From positions 261,877,386-261,941,385 of the forward strand of contig NC_081406.1 of NCBI RefSeq assembly GCF_030272615.1: 64,000 nucleotides of DNA. The letters are read 5' to 3'. The DNA is from Cryptomeria japonica (taxonomy: Eukaryota > Streptophyta > Pinopsida > Cupressales > Cupressaceae). A program made the translations under genes and the position numbers. The notes below the pieces were generated by a model. It ran no database searches. It was given only the letters and a program-made list of their open reading frames with translations, and had not been told where the DNA came from. This document shows positions 1-12,009 of this stretch, one piece after another (position 1 is the stretch's first letter; each line of letters begins with the position of its first letter).

Positions 1-136
1 GAGATCAATCAAGGCATGACATCCAACCATGAACTTCAACATCAACATTGTACTTTAACATGGCACATTATTAACATGCAACACACTGATGGTTGAGAAT
101 AATGAAAAAAAATATGTTGACACCATATCTAGAACA
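1..136 (-). repeat. LTR fragment, Copia family A (first tandem copy)
   Basis: This stretch is nearly identical to 2122-2254 and resembles 30000-30110. On the minus strand it is the start of an LTR, and a polypurine tract (seen on + as CTCCCCC near 141-148) lies beside it. The rest of this LTR lies off the left edge of the window. Confidence 0.65.
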
Positions 137-1277
137 ATCTCCCCCTTTTCATTTATGGAAACACTCATTTGCATTCTCTCCCCCTTTGACATCAATGGAA
201 AATGGCAAATGATCTTCTTCTAAAACTACATCATCACACATGTTAACAATGTGAGCAACCATCGCCAACCAACTCCCCTTGAGTGGTAGATTTCATTAGT
301 TAAAAAAGATAAGTCTTTAATTACTCCCTCGAGATAGATGCACCATCTATGCATCTAATTAGAAGGAGGGGAAACAACCCATAACTTCTACCTATGATAT
401 CAAAATGTATCCTTTGAAAGTGCCTTTGTAAAGATGTTAGCAACTTTAATCTTTATGGGAAAATATTCAAACTTTACTTCGTAATGTGCAGCCTTTTCTC
501 TCAAAAAGTGATACTAGATAGATATATGCTTAGTTCTTGAATGCATCATTGGATTATTTGAAATGTTGATGGCACTGGTGTGATCACACAAAATAGGAAT
601 GGGCTCATAACATAGTATCTTGATGTACTTCAAAGTCTGATTCATCCACAACACTTGAGTACAACAAGACGTTAATATACTTTGCTTTGTTTTAGATAAT
701 GACACTAAGTCTTGCTTCTATTAGTAGTGGGCTAGCATCCCTTGCGGGGATTTGCAACATGGTTTAATAGCCTCCTGTGGATTCTATAAGTCTAGTGGTT
801 GTATCGGGCATTGGCAGCTCGATCTTTTGGTGAAACGACAACCCTAGCTTGTAACAACTTCTTACTAAGCTATGTGACCAACCGACTTCCGAGAAAGAAG
901 GCTTTGCCACTTGTTCTTCTTCTGTCATCAACACAGTCAACCTAATAAGCATTGGTATATGCATTCATGGAAATCCACCATCCTTTTGATATTACAATCC
1001 ATAGTCCAAAAAGTCTTTCAAATATCAAAATATCCTCTTCATCGACTTCACATGATTTTTTATTGGATTAGCGTGAAACCCCAAAACTAAACACATTGCA
1101 TGCATAATGTTTGGCCTAGATACGGTTAGGTACAATAGTCCCCCAATCATAGACCTGTATAGAGTCTAATTTTCTAAAGATAACTCATCATTCTTGCTCA
1201 ATTGGCAATTGGTTACCATGGGAGTACCCATTGGTTTGTTGTTTTCCATACCAAATTTCTTTAGAATCTCTTTAACA
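137..1277 (-). pseudogene. Copia A-family pol 3' end (RNase H and RT C-terminus), truncated copy
   Basis: The minus strand encodes broken pieces of a Copia RNase H. The residues QVLWMNQTLKYIK, PIPILCDHTSAI and HSRTKHISI are readable at 514-705, and a further piece (SFSEVGWSHSLVRS) at 764-964. Further right, RT C-terminal residues appear out of frame. The stretch matches 2258-3399 at a constant offset of about 2121 bp, so it is a tandem copy. It stops abruptly at 1277, where the next base belongs to LTR sequence. Several stops and frameshifts make it non-functional. Confidence 0.75.
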
Positions 1278-2254
1278 TTGACACAAATCACTCCAAGTTG
1301 GCAACCAGATAACATGTAGATGAAATGTGTAGCTCTTTACCAATCATCCCAAAAACACACTTGCCAAGACAAATTACACATTACAGTTCACATCAAGACA
1401 TCTCAAACTAAAACAATACTTCCACATCCTCCAAAGCTAGTGCAAACACTCAAATACATGGCACACAAGAGAAATCAAGTCATGTTAGCAAAATAATCAT
1501 AAATGTCCTATAATGTCAACATTAGACAACATGTAGACCCATAAAAAAACAAAATATGATATGAGGACAACATATAGACATTCTATGAATGTCCAACAAC
1601 ACTCCCATACATTTTTCATTATGTCATGCCAAATTAAGCTAGTGCAAGCAAAAAGATACAAAACACTTCATTTCTAGTAAGCTAGAAAACATAGTCTTGA
1701 GATAGAATGTTAACAATCATACTTGCGGTAAATTTCAACACATGAAACTTGATTTGAGTAATTGTACAAACAATATAAGAATATCCACCAAACTGCAATA
1801 TAAACACATATATAGAGAGAAACACATAACATTCTCCAACATAGTCTTTAGTACAACTACCTGCATTGCACCCTTTACTAATATGTGGAGACTAGAACTT
1901 GTAAATTTATTTACTTATTTAGTAGAAAAAAGAGAAATAGAAAAATATTTTACAACATGCTCATGACCATCAATATCATAACACTTATAATCCTCAACAT
2001 AATATTTCTAATGCTCATCTTAATAAATTTAATCTCCATCTTAATACTTTTGATCCTCATCTTAATGCAACATCATAATGCTAACATTTTCTTTCCACAA
2101 ATGTACAGTACCACCTTAGTTGACATCAATCAAGGCATGACATCCAACCATGAACTTCAACATCAACATTGTACGTTAACATAGCACATCATTAGCATAC
2201 AACACACTGAGGGTTGATATCAATGAAAAAAAATATGTTTACACTATATCTACA
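1278..2254 (-). repeat. 3' LTR remnant of Copia element A
   Basis: This block is homologous to 29215-30110 plus 30869-30901, the outer part of A's other LTR. On the minus strand it begins at 2254 with TGTAGATATAGTG, beside a polypurine tract. Its far end, which should reach TTCTACA, is missing: at 1277/1278 it is joined directly to pol sequence of the first copy. Small frames at 1742-2184 are chance frames in this AT-rich LTR. Confidence 0.65.
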
Positions 2255-3511
2255 TTAATCTCCCCCTTTTTCATTGATGGAAGTACTCATTTGCATTCTC
2301 TCCCCTTTCGACATCAGGGGGAAATGGCAAAGGATATTCTTCTAAAACTGCATCATCACACATGTTGACAATGTGAGCAACCACCGCCAACCAACTCCCC
2401 TTGAGTGTTAGATTCCATTATTTCAAAAATATAAGTCTTGAATTACTCCCTCGAGATAGATGCACCATCTATGTATCTAGTTACAAGGAGGGGAAATAAC
2501 CCATAACTTCTACCTAAGATATCCAAATGTATCCTTTGAAAGCGCCTTTGTAAATATGTTAGCAACTTTAATCTTTATGGGAAAATATTCTGACTTTCTT
2601 TCCTAATTTGTAACCTTTTCTCTCAAAAAGTGATACTAGATAGATATATGCTTGGTTCTTGAATGCATCATTGGATTATTTAAAATTTCAATGGCATTGG
2701 TGTGATCACACAAAATAGGAATGGGCTTATAAAATAGTATCTTGATGTACTTCAAGGTCTGATTCATCCACAACACTTGAGTACAACAAGATGTTAATAT
2801 AATTTGCTTTTGTTTTAGATAATGACACTGAGTCTTGCTTCTGTTGGTAGTGGGATAGCATCCCTCGCGGGGATTCATGACATGGTTAACAACCTCCTAT
2901 GGATTCTATAAGTCTAGTGGTTGTATTGGGCATTGGCAGGTTGATCTTTTGGTGCAATGACAACCCTAGCTTGTAACAACTTCTTACTAAGCTATGTGAC
3001 CAATTGACTTCTGAGAAAGAAGGCTCTGCCACTTGTGATTCTTTTGTCATCATCACAACCAACCTAATAAGCATTGGTATATGCATTCATGGAAATCCAC
3101 CATCCTTTTGATATTACAATCCATAATCCAAAATGTCTTTCAAATATCAAAATATCCTCTTCATTGACTTCACATGATTTTTTATTGGATTAACCCGAAA
3201 CCCTAAATCCAAACACATTGCATGCATATTGTTTGGCCTAGCTATGGTTAGGTACAATAGTCCGCCAATCATAGACCTATATAGAGTCTAATTTTCCAAA
3301 GGTGACTCATCATTCTGGCTCAATTGGCAATTGGTTACCATGGGAGTACTCATTGGTTTGTTGTTTTCCATACCCAATTTTTTTAGAATCTCCTTAACAT
3401 ACTTAGATTAAGAGTTAAAGATACCATCATCTAGCTGACCAATTTGAAGTCCAAGAAAGAAATATAATTTACCTATCATAGACATCTCAATGTCCTTCTG
3501 CATTTCCTTTT
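2255..3511 (-). pseudogene. Copia A RNase H and RT C-terminal part
   Basis: Minus-strand pieces read QVLWMNQTLKYIKIL, PILCDHTNAIEI and HSRTKHISI (2636-2878), then the 3' end of pol as far as 2470. At 3408-3511 the RT C-terminal part reads EMQKDIEMSMIGKLYFFLGL. These are standard Copia landmarks downstream of the YVDD box. Stops such as the one after HISI at 2636 interrupt the frame. The upstream RT continues at 4837 after a solo LTR. Confidence 0.8.
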
Positions 3512-3516
3512 CAAAC

Positions 3517-4831
3517 TGATGATATGATGAATCAATAAGGATCCATATAACTACTGAGAGGGGGGGTGAATCAGTAGATAGAAAACAAACTAAACTTTCA
3601 CCAAACTCAAAACCCAACTCATAAATCAATCTCTGAACAAATTGGTTCAAACACTGAACTATAAATTGCAACTGCTCTGTCAGTTTACCGGTTGACTAGC
3701 ATAACAAAATAATAGTGTAACAGATCTGAAACTCCCAAACCATTTAACCAAAACATCAACACTTTACTGACATTAGTAAAAGAACATTTCAGATTACTGT
3801 TGGTAGATTTTTGAGATGGAAACCCAAATGGGAAAAACCACGGTGGGGATGAATACCCACAAGTATTCTGAACTCTTCTGAATTTTTCCCTATTAGGATC
3901 CGAGCCTTGTTAGAAGCTTTACAAAAATATCCTATTAAGAACATATCCGGTTAAGGACCACCTGGTTAAGGGATTGACAACAATGCCATGTTAAAAGAAA
4001 TACCCTGTTAAGAGTAACCTCGATAGAGGATTTCAAAATCCAAGCTAATGGATTACCTGGTTAGAGGATTTAGAAAACACTAAGCCTATTAAAGCTTACC
4101 CTGCTAATCTGGTTAAGGGATTTAACTGTTGTAATTATTAGAGAACAACGGGGTTTTGTTGATCTGGTAAATAGCACTACTCTGCTTGATCAGATCCTTT
4201 TTATGCTCCTATTTGCCTCCAAACATTCTGCAGATACTCCTTCTGGTTCGACAGTCAATCACACTGACACTTAACCAAAATTGCCAACACTACAACAAAA
4301 CAACTCATAGACCTTATAAACAAAATAATAGGTCGGTAACACATCACAAATCCTAAGATCTCATAGAGATTACAAACAAATCGGTTCAAACATGACCGTT
4401 GCATTACATAGTATTCATCTGCACATTGTACAAGAGAACCTTGACCGCTCCTGGATCATTGTTCAACGAATGTTGTAACTCATCATGCGGTTTCAACTTC
4501 ATGCTATGCATTCTCTCATTCCCAAGATAAAACAGTTATCTCTACGCACCAAAACAACTTTGAAACTCATCACGTGCATCATGCATACGTGGCATAATCA
4601 TCCCTAATCACCATTTAATCATAGATCAACATAACCGATTCACCAAGCTCCATCAGTTAAGGTCTGACATATCAACGGGTAGGGTTACCGGTTGATCTCA
4701 CTATTTTACTAGTAATACCATTTTCTTTCACTTGCTCAACTAATGGTTGCAATACAACTCCATTACCGGTTACAATTGACATAATGACAACACAATAGTT
4801 CAACAATGCAATCTTCATGCAAATGCCAACA
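3517..4831 (-). mobile_element. Solo LTR of the Copia E family
   Basis: On the minus strand it starts TGTTGGCATTTGCATGAAG at 4831 and ends near 3517. It aligns along its length with the 3' LTR of element E (58248-59617), sharing the G-run beside TGAATCAGTAGATAG and the CACGGTGGGGATGAATACC block. It interrupts A between YVDD-box residues (VDDFIFGGDDGMC on the right) and QFEKEMQKD on the left. The flanks CAAAC (3512-3516) and CAAAA (4832-4836) fit a target duplication with one mismatch. No internal sequence is present, so it is a solo LTR. Confidence 0.75.
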
Positions 4832-4836
4832 CAAAA

Positions 4837-6671
4837 TTCTTACACATTCCATCATCTCCACCAAAAATGAAATCATCAACAGATAACACTATCAAATTTC
4901 TTTCTTCCTCATCCTTAATATAAATATTACTACATATAGTACCTTTATTGAAACATTATTCAAGTAGATACTTGTCCAATCTAGCATACTGAGCCCTAGG
5001 AGCTTTATTAAGGCCATACAATTCCTTTTTGAGTCTACAAACCATGTTCGAATATTTTAATGACTTAAACCCATTAGGCTTCTCTATTTAGACGTATTCT
5101 AGATCACCATTCAAGAAGGAATATTTGACATCCATTTGATAAACTTTGAATTTCTTGCGAGCAACAAAAGCAAGAAACATTTTGTTTGCCTTCATCCTAG
5201 CCACCGAAGAAAAAGTATCCTCAAATTCAATTCCTTCTACTTGTGAAGCCTTTGCATAGCAACCTTTCTTATTTTCTTACCACTTCTCCATCTTTATTCC
5301 ATTTGTTCTGGAATACACATATTTTCCTATCACATTCTTATCTCCAGGCCTAGGAATCAACTCATATGTTTTATTTTTATCATTATGATTTTGTTCTTCT
5401 TTCATTGTCGTATCCATCATTCATCCTTGCTAGCTTCAGCAAAGGTCATGGGTTCTATCCTTGATAGGAGATAGATATTCACCTGCTCATAAGCTTTCGC
5501 AAGTCTTCTTTTGGTTTGCACTCCTTCATTTTTATCTCCAATAATATGATATTTTGAATGATTCTTTTGGACATATTTGTTTGGATTTTGAAGAGCTTTA
5601 TCTTTTATCTCTTCTTCTTCTATGCAGAGAGGTTCATCTGATCTATAGTCCTATAGTTCTTGTGTATTTTGACTCAATTCTTCATCTACCTTAACATTTG
5701 CACTTTCAATTATCTTCCTTAGCCTTTTTTTGTAGGATCTATAAGCCTTGCTTCTAGTTGAATAACCAAGAAAGATATTCATTAGATTTTAAATCAAACT
5801 TTCCCAATTATTCTTCGTCTCTTTTGATGTAACATTTTTTTACTTGACACTAGCATGTCTAGTGTCAAGTAAAAAATTGTTACATCAAAAGAAACGAAGA
5901 ATCTCATAAGGGGTCTTACTGTTTTTTACCTTAAATTGTTCTTTGTTAACAATCTAGACAATAGTATGAGTTGCTTCCTTCCAATACAGATCAACCGGAT
6001 TAGCTTCCTTCAACATTGTCCTAGTCATTTCTTAGAAAATTATATTCTTTCTTTTCACTAATCCATTCCACTGAGGGGTTCTAGGAGCAGAGAAATGTCT
6101 CCAAATTTTATGATCTTCACAAAATTGATCAAACTCATTTAAAGTAAATTATCCTCCTCTATCAGATCTTAGACATTAGATTTTATCATTCATTTCATTC
6201 TCAACCATAGACTTGAAAAATATTAAACTTATTAAAAGCTTCTAGTTTTTTTTCAAAAATGTAACACATGCCATTCTAGAGTAATAATCAATAAGCAACA
6301 TAAAGACCTTTAACCTTGGAGACCCTGTGTCTTGGTAGGTCCACACAAGTCAGTATGTATCAACTCCAAAGGTCTTACAAATGAGTACTTCTTGTTCTTT
6401 TCTGCTTTCTCATCCATGACTTGTTACACAAGATATTAGTAGGCTTGTTAATCTTTGGCATGTCTCTTACCGCATGTGTAGAGTGTGTAGAGATGATCTT
6501 CACAATATTGTAAAAATTGATGTGTCCTATTGTCTTGTGACCGATTGGATCCATTAGGAAACTTCTCCCATTGCCTTCCTTAGGTGATAAACATTTCCTT
6601 TATTCCTAGATCCTTCTGCAACCAATCTTCTAAAGTCTACCTTCTTTATTTCACATCCTTTGTCATTAAAT
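4837..6671 (-). pseudogene. Copia A RT N-terminus and integrase
   Basis: The minus strand between 5210 and 4837 reads [37 protein letters not shown] and VDDFIFGG. Here the usual YVDD box is SVDD, a change at a key residue. From 5760 to 6500 integrase pieces appear: FLGYSTRSKAYRSYKKRL, SAPRTPQWNGL and, near 6460, pre-integrase residues. Stops and frameshifts are frequent. Near 5810-5902 about 90 bp of coding sequence is replaced by a foldback. The segment ends at a solo LTR with a GTAAG duplication. Confidence 0.8.
5810..5902. repeat. Foldback inverted repeat, 43-bp arms
   Basis: The left arm begins ATTCTTCGTCTCTTTTGATG and ends ACTTGACACTA. The right arm is its reverse complement, ending CGAAGAAT, with two mismatches and a loop of about 7 nt (GCATGTC). 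It lies inside the integrase part of A. One arm is the expected coding strand, so the other looks like a local inverted copy. Confidence 0.85.
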
Positions 6672-6676
6672 GTAAG

Positions 6677-7134
6677 TGTGAGATTTTGCCAAGATCTAGA
6701 GGCAATGGAAATCTCAAATAAGAGAGAACAAAATATATTATAGGAATAAATTGTATTCTATCTAGATGCAAAATGTGATCAACTCGATCATCAATCGTTC
6801 AATGGTTGCCCGTCCAAACAATATAGATGAGCCTGCTTATATAGGCAAGGCTATATGGATATGTGAGCACAAAAACATGACATGTGGCTCAATAAGAAAC
6901 AAGGGTAGGTAGGAAATAGGTTTGGTAGGTAGGATAAACAATAAAATATTCCACATGAGGTGGATCACCCACCGAAGGTGGAGTGTAACAACAAGATCTT
7001 CTCCTACACACACTATCCCAATGTGGCACAAACACCCAAGTGTCTCATACCCAAACTACTATTAAATGCATGTACCTAAGTAAACTTAAGTAAAGTATAA
7101 TAATATCCATGATGAATAATTATTTACACCAACA
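6677..7134 (-). mobile_element. Solo LTR with GTAAG target duplication
   Basis: It is bounded by TG (6677) and CA (7134) and flanked by perfect 5-bp repeats GTAAG at 6672-6676 and 7135-7139. On the minus strand it starts TGTTGGTGTAAATAATTATT, with a TATA box in CTTGCCTATATAAGCAGG near 6836-6850. A's pre-integrase frame resumes on either side of it. The LTR near 55871-56220 has the same TATA context and a similar end (CACCAATA), so it is probably the same family. Confidence 0.85.
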
Positions 7135-7139
7135 GTAAG

Positions 7140-7756
7140 ATTATATCCTTTTCTACATATTTGAATAATATTGAGTAGATTTTGCTTCAACCTTTTGACA
7201 TAAAGATCATCCTCTATCTTATTCTTCCCATCAATAGTTATTGCACCCTTTTCATAAATTTATGTAAAGATTTCATCTTCAAACTTGACTCATCTTCCAT
7301 TTCACTTATTGAGGCTAATAAACTTTCTCTTGTCACTAGTCACACAGTTGGAACAATCACTATCAATCACCCAAGCATTTGCTTCTTCTTTTTAATGAAA
7401 AATTTATCCACATAGTCATCATTTGAATCATCATGCTCCTCATCTTCTGAAAAATAGTCTCTCCTTGGAATAAACACTTCTTTTGAAATCATCCCTTTTT
7501 TTGCTATCTTCTTATTCTTTAGAAGGACATTTAGAAACAAAATAACCAATTCTCCGACAATTAAAGTATTTAGAAGGTAACTTACCTTTATACTTGTTGG
7601 TTCCCTTCTTTAGTATTCTTGTAAAGTTTGCTTCCTCCTCATCAAGTCTATCATCCTAATTAGTCACATCCTCCACCTTATTACTTACCTTGAAAGTTGC
7701 TTCTTTCTTTGGGGCATGTTTGTCAAATTCTCTCATTTCAAAAGCAATGAGAGCAC
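7140..7756 (-). pseudogene. Copia A protease and gag zinc knuckle
   Basis: On the minus strand the frame at 7367-7549 ends AWVIDSDCSNCV-like around 7335-7380, the place of the Copia protease D-S/T-G motif. Upstream, near 7530-7570, a degraded CCHC knuckle can be read (YFNCRRIGYFVSKCPSK). The reading KVSNKVEDVTN and then FEMREFDKHAPKKEATF continues up to 7757, where element B cuts in. It resumes at 27054. Frameshifts make it inactive. Confidence 0.65.
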
Positions 7757-7761
7757 CATAT

Positions 7762-8936
7762 TGTTGGAATCCAAGAACACTGAGAGGGGGGGTGAATCAG
7801 TGTTCTCTTGGTATGATTAAATTTAACCTTATTAGCACAAAAACTTAGTAACTGGTATGCATAAAAGCAAATAACAACAACTAATAATCCAACCACAAAG
7901 ATCAACACCATAACACAAATATTTATGTGGAAAACCTCAAAGAGGAAAAACCACGATGGGATTGGAGACCCTTAATATCTATCCACTAATCAGATGAATA
8001 AATATTACATATAAGGGGCTTGCACATGGAGGAAGGCACACTGTCTAGAGTGCATTGCTCATCACAAAAGGAGCCTCACTGACTATAAGAAATCTTTAGA
8101 CTACAATCCAGAAATAAGATTGAACTACAAGAATAACATCTCTTATGCCTAATTACAATTCTAGTTGAGCTCAATACCAGAGGTATTAAACCTCTTACAC
8201 AAACCCAATTCGGTCGCCTATGATCGACCAAATCCTTTGCATATGATTATAATCTTATTTGCACATAGATAATCCCATAACCCATGATCTACAAAGAGAT
8301 CTTACATCATATTTATATAAACTTGAGACCTAAACAATTAGGTCGGCCACCTAAAAGATAATACAATAAATCCATTACGTTAACCTGTAAACCAATGATA
8401 ACCAAAGTCAACAAGAGATCGAAACAACATTAACCAAACAATAAATCCAACTTGTAACGCATCAGGAGCATCCACCAACATGTTACATAAACCAGTCCAT
8501 AACCTAGGAGAATAACATAGAATAGCACCCGACATAAAATAGGTCGCCATAAGACAAATTTAAAACCATCAATCAACTGGAACACGAACATGTTAACCAT
8601 CAACATGCTGGAAACCATCTAGAAGCCACACCAAAACCACTTATCGAATCCATCAAAACATCTTCAACAAAGCTCTATCGGTAACCAAAAGGCTTACTAG
8701 AACATATGATAGCTTTCGGATCACCAAATCCTGAACTAATTGAATGTGATATGCACATGAATGAGCGAACCAATTCCACCAAACTGAATGTACCAGAGAA
8801 TACCAGAGATGGTCTCCAAATCAATATCACAATCCAAGCACTCTACCATAACCTGGTAGACAACCAAACAAGCTAGTGTTGACATCAATGACAAACATCA
8901 ATGCAACACATAATCAATTCCTCCAAATTGCCAACA
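7762..8936 (-). repeat. 3' LTR of Copia B
   Basis: On the minus strand it begins TGTTGGCAATTTGGAGGAATT (8936) and ends CCAACA at 7762. It aligns with the LTRs of C in reverse complement. A TATA-like TTTATATAAATATG on the minus strand lies near 8306-8320. Small frames at 8430-9091 are chance frames. Confidence 0.9.
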
Positions 8937-9344
8937 ATCTCCCCCTTTGACATTGGTGGAAACACTAGATGTGAAAAAACATCTAAATGCCAAGAAACAC
9001 CAAACACGTATCCCCCAATGGAAGACGTCCAACAATCTCCCGCAAATGATATATCAAAGAAGTTCTTAAACAAAACCAAACCATAGACCAAACTCCCCCT
9101 TTCACTAATATCTCTATTAAGCTCTATTTTTTATATGTATATCTCTCCCCTTTTGACATGAATGCCAGAAAGATGACATGAACATCAAAGAAAAACCATA
9201 GATCCTCTGAACTACACTATTGACTACTCCCCCTGAGTATTAGTACCAACTCATCAATCCAGAATGAATGATAGTTTTGATAATGCATACTAGACTGATG
9301 TCAATCAACATCACTTAAATATCTATCAAAGGGGCAGAGACCCC
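8937..9344 (-). other. Polypurine tract and 3' untranslated stretch of B
   Basis: Next to the LTR, the minus strand reads AAAGGGGGAGAT (8937-8950), the polypurine tract that primes plus-strand DNA synthesis. Further purine-rich runs (seen on + as CTCCCCC near 9093 and 9228) lie between it and the end of pol at about 9345. Confidence 0.75.
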
Positions 9345-10274
9345 CTATCTATCTCTAAAGTACTCAAATAATTCCTTGGGCAAAGGTTTAGTGAAGATAT
9401 CTACAATTTGCTCTGTAGTGTTCACATAAACCAATTTGACTTCATTTACTTCTACTATTTCCTTCAAAAAGTTATACTTGATTGATATGTGCTTTGTCTT
9501 AGAATGAAATACCAGATTCTTTGATATGTCAATAGCAACATAGTTATCACAATGAATAACTACCAGTTCATCACAATCTACCCTTATATCTTTCAACATT
9601 TGTGTCATCCATAGAACTTGGGTACAACTAGTAGAAGCAATAACATACTCAGCTTCAACAGCAGATAAAGAAGTAAATGACTGTTTCTTGCTGATCCATG
9701 AAACAAGTTTCTTTCCAAGAAAGAAAGCTCCACTAGATGTTATTTTCTGGTTATCTATATCTCCACCCCAATCTGCATCTTTATATGCACATAGTGTAAA
9801 GTCATCATCTTTAGGATACCACAAACCATATTCAGTTGTTCCTTGTAAATATCTGAAAATCCTTTTCACTGAACTCTCATGATTTTCTCTTGGATCACTT
9901 TAATATCTTGATACAATACAAACTACATTCATTAGATCCGGTCTAGTCAGAGTCAAATATAATATACCTCCAATGATATATTTATACCTTGTAGGATTTA
10001 CCGAAGCTGATACATCTTTCTTTGTCAATTTCTCACTTGTAACCACAGGAGTACAAACCGGTTTAGAATTTTCAATACCAAATATCTTCAAAAACTCTCT
10101 AGCATACTTAGTTTGACAGATGAAAATACCTTTATCACGCTGAGTAATCTAAAAACCTAAGAAAAATATCATTTCTCCAATCATAGACATTTCAAATTCA
10201 TTCTTCATATTATCAGAGAATTCTATACATAACTTTTCTTCACCTCCAAATATGATATCATCAACAAAGATGCC
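9345..10274 (-). pseudogene. Copia B RNase H and RT C-terminal part
   Basis: The minus-strand frame 9345-9869 (174 codons) carries RNase H landmarks in order: KRIFRYLQGTTEYGLWYP, CAYKDADWGGDIDNQK, SWISKKQSFTSLSAVEAEY, TQVLWMTQMLKDI, IHCDNYVAIDISKNLVFHSK and DIFTKPLPKELFEY. The upstream frame 9900-10091 gives the RT C-terminal part (NPTRYKYIIGGILYLTLTRP). At 10250 the RT active-site context reads IFVDDIIFGGE. A stop at 9900 and frameshifts break the gene. The LINE begins 5 bp beyond 10274. Confidence 0.9.
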
Positions 10275-10303
10275 AACAAAGATGTATTTGTTTAGATTGA
10301 ATA

Positions 10304-11974
10304 ATGGAGGGAATAGCGCAACTAGAGGGAAATTTGAATTCTATGAATGGAGGGAACATCGCGGTTGGTTCCTCTGGTTCTTCTACCTCTCCAGCTCAAG
10401 GACAACTTGTCTCTTTGGGATCTACGGTGGATGATGAGGATGGTCAAAAGGATGAGGACCCATGGTATCAGGACCCTCCTCTTGACTTTAAAAATACTAA
10501 AGATTCTTCAAATTTGGGTCTCGAGATCTTGAACACTGAGTTGGAAAAGACGGCTGAGGTGAATTTTCTCAAACCCTAGAACAACTTATTTGCAAACAAA
10601 CCCACTGGTAAATCATCTTTTCCCTCTATGGAAGATATTTCTGATAGAAAGGTAGGCAGATTAGCTATTGCAGTACTAGATGTGGTCATAGACTACAATA
10701 TTTCTCTAATGGCTTTTTCTCTAGTGGGAAAATTTGTTGGACCAAGACCTAATATTGAAGTCATTAGGTCTTTTGTGAAGAGAAAATGGAGGTTGAAAGG
10801 ACATGTTGATGTCTCAGCCCTGTCAAGGGGATTCTTTGTCTTTTCCTTCTCCTGTGGGAAAGATTTGGAAATGGCTCTGAGTGGAGGACCTTCTATTCTT
10901 GGTAAATCTTCTTTATCCTTAAGAAAATGGTCTCCAAATATGGAGCTCAATGATTCCTTTTTTGAGTCTGCTCCGGTCTAGGTGCGGTTGCCTCATTTGC
11001 CGCTTGAATTTTGGTTGGAGGATGTGTTCTCAGGCATTGCTAACTCCTTCAGGGAGCTTGTGGCTATATATTCTATGACAACAACACAAAAGAGACTGGT
11101 TTATGCGAGGATATGTGTTAATATCTTACAGAATATGGAGCTTCCTAGCTCAATCGAAATAAATTACAAGCTAGGGAAGTGGGAACAAGTTATAGAGTTT
11201 GAATCCCTCCCTTTTGTGTGCTTCTCTCGTAAGAAAGTTGGACATTGGGCAAAGGCTTGTCCTAGTAACCCCGAGAATGCTAAGAAGCATAAAAATCATG
11301 TTAAACATATCTGGAAAGAGAAGATGAACAAAAATGAGGAGGGTAGTGCGGAAGGAGGAAGTGGACTTCCTAGTAAGTCAAAAGATATAACAAAGGATGA
11401 TAGGAAAGCTAGTCCTTCCAAGGATACTCTTCAAAAGGAAGTTAGAAAGGATGAAGATAATATATTTGAAGTTAAAACAATCAATGAATTTAAAGTTTTA
11501 CAGATTCAGGAGGAAGAAAATGTAAGTATAGAAGAAATTCTTGAAGATGGTGAGATTGGTGACATAAATGAATCACACCACGAGTCTCCAAAAGATACAA
11601 AACAGGAAAGTAATAAAGTGTGTCCAAAGGAATTTGAAGGTCCAGATGTTATCATTGAAAAAAAGACCCAATTCAGATCGCCCTAGGTTAACCTTAACTC
11701 TCTATTTCAGAGTGTTGGAACTTAATCGCCCACCTCTTCTCAGAGAAAAGAAGAACCTTGGAATAGTAAGCAATCTGCATATAAAGATGAAGAAGATGAA
11801 GAGATAATAGGAGTGGGAAAAAAGAAAAACAAGAGAACATGTTGTTCTAATGGGGTTAAAACTAGAACCAGGTCTATGGCGGATATTGGTCTCTCCAAAT
11901 CCCCATGGGGACGTAAAACTATGAAGTGGCATAGGGACCAGGAGAGAAAACAAAATATAGTTGATGGAAGGTAA
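10304..11974 (+). pseudogene. LINE ORF1: DUF4283 and CCHC nucleic-acid-binding protein
   Basis: One frame runs from ATG 10304 to TAA 11972 with four internal stops: TAG 10577, TAG 10979, TAG 11684 and TAA 11723. About 550 codons. Residues 108-260 match the DUF4283 pattern of plant L1 ORF1, with VGKFVGPRPNIEVIRSF, KGHVDVSALSRGFFVF and, after the second stop, VRLPHLPLEFW. A zinc knuckle follows (CFSRKKVGHWAKACP), but its second cysteine is Arg, so it should not bind zinc normally. The C-terminal half is charged and Lys/Glu-rich. In the family this protein coats LINE RNA. The start is the first ATG of the frame, 24 bp inside the element. Confidence 0.85.
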
Positions 11975-12009
11975 CGAACTATTCAGGAATCCTGCTCCCA
12001 GGTTTCCAA

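Noticed and set aside
1742-2184. Two overlapping plus-strand frames rich in Ile/Leu
   Set aside because: They lie in an AT-rich LTR remnant; the homologous LTR at 29600-30060 does not keep the frames.
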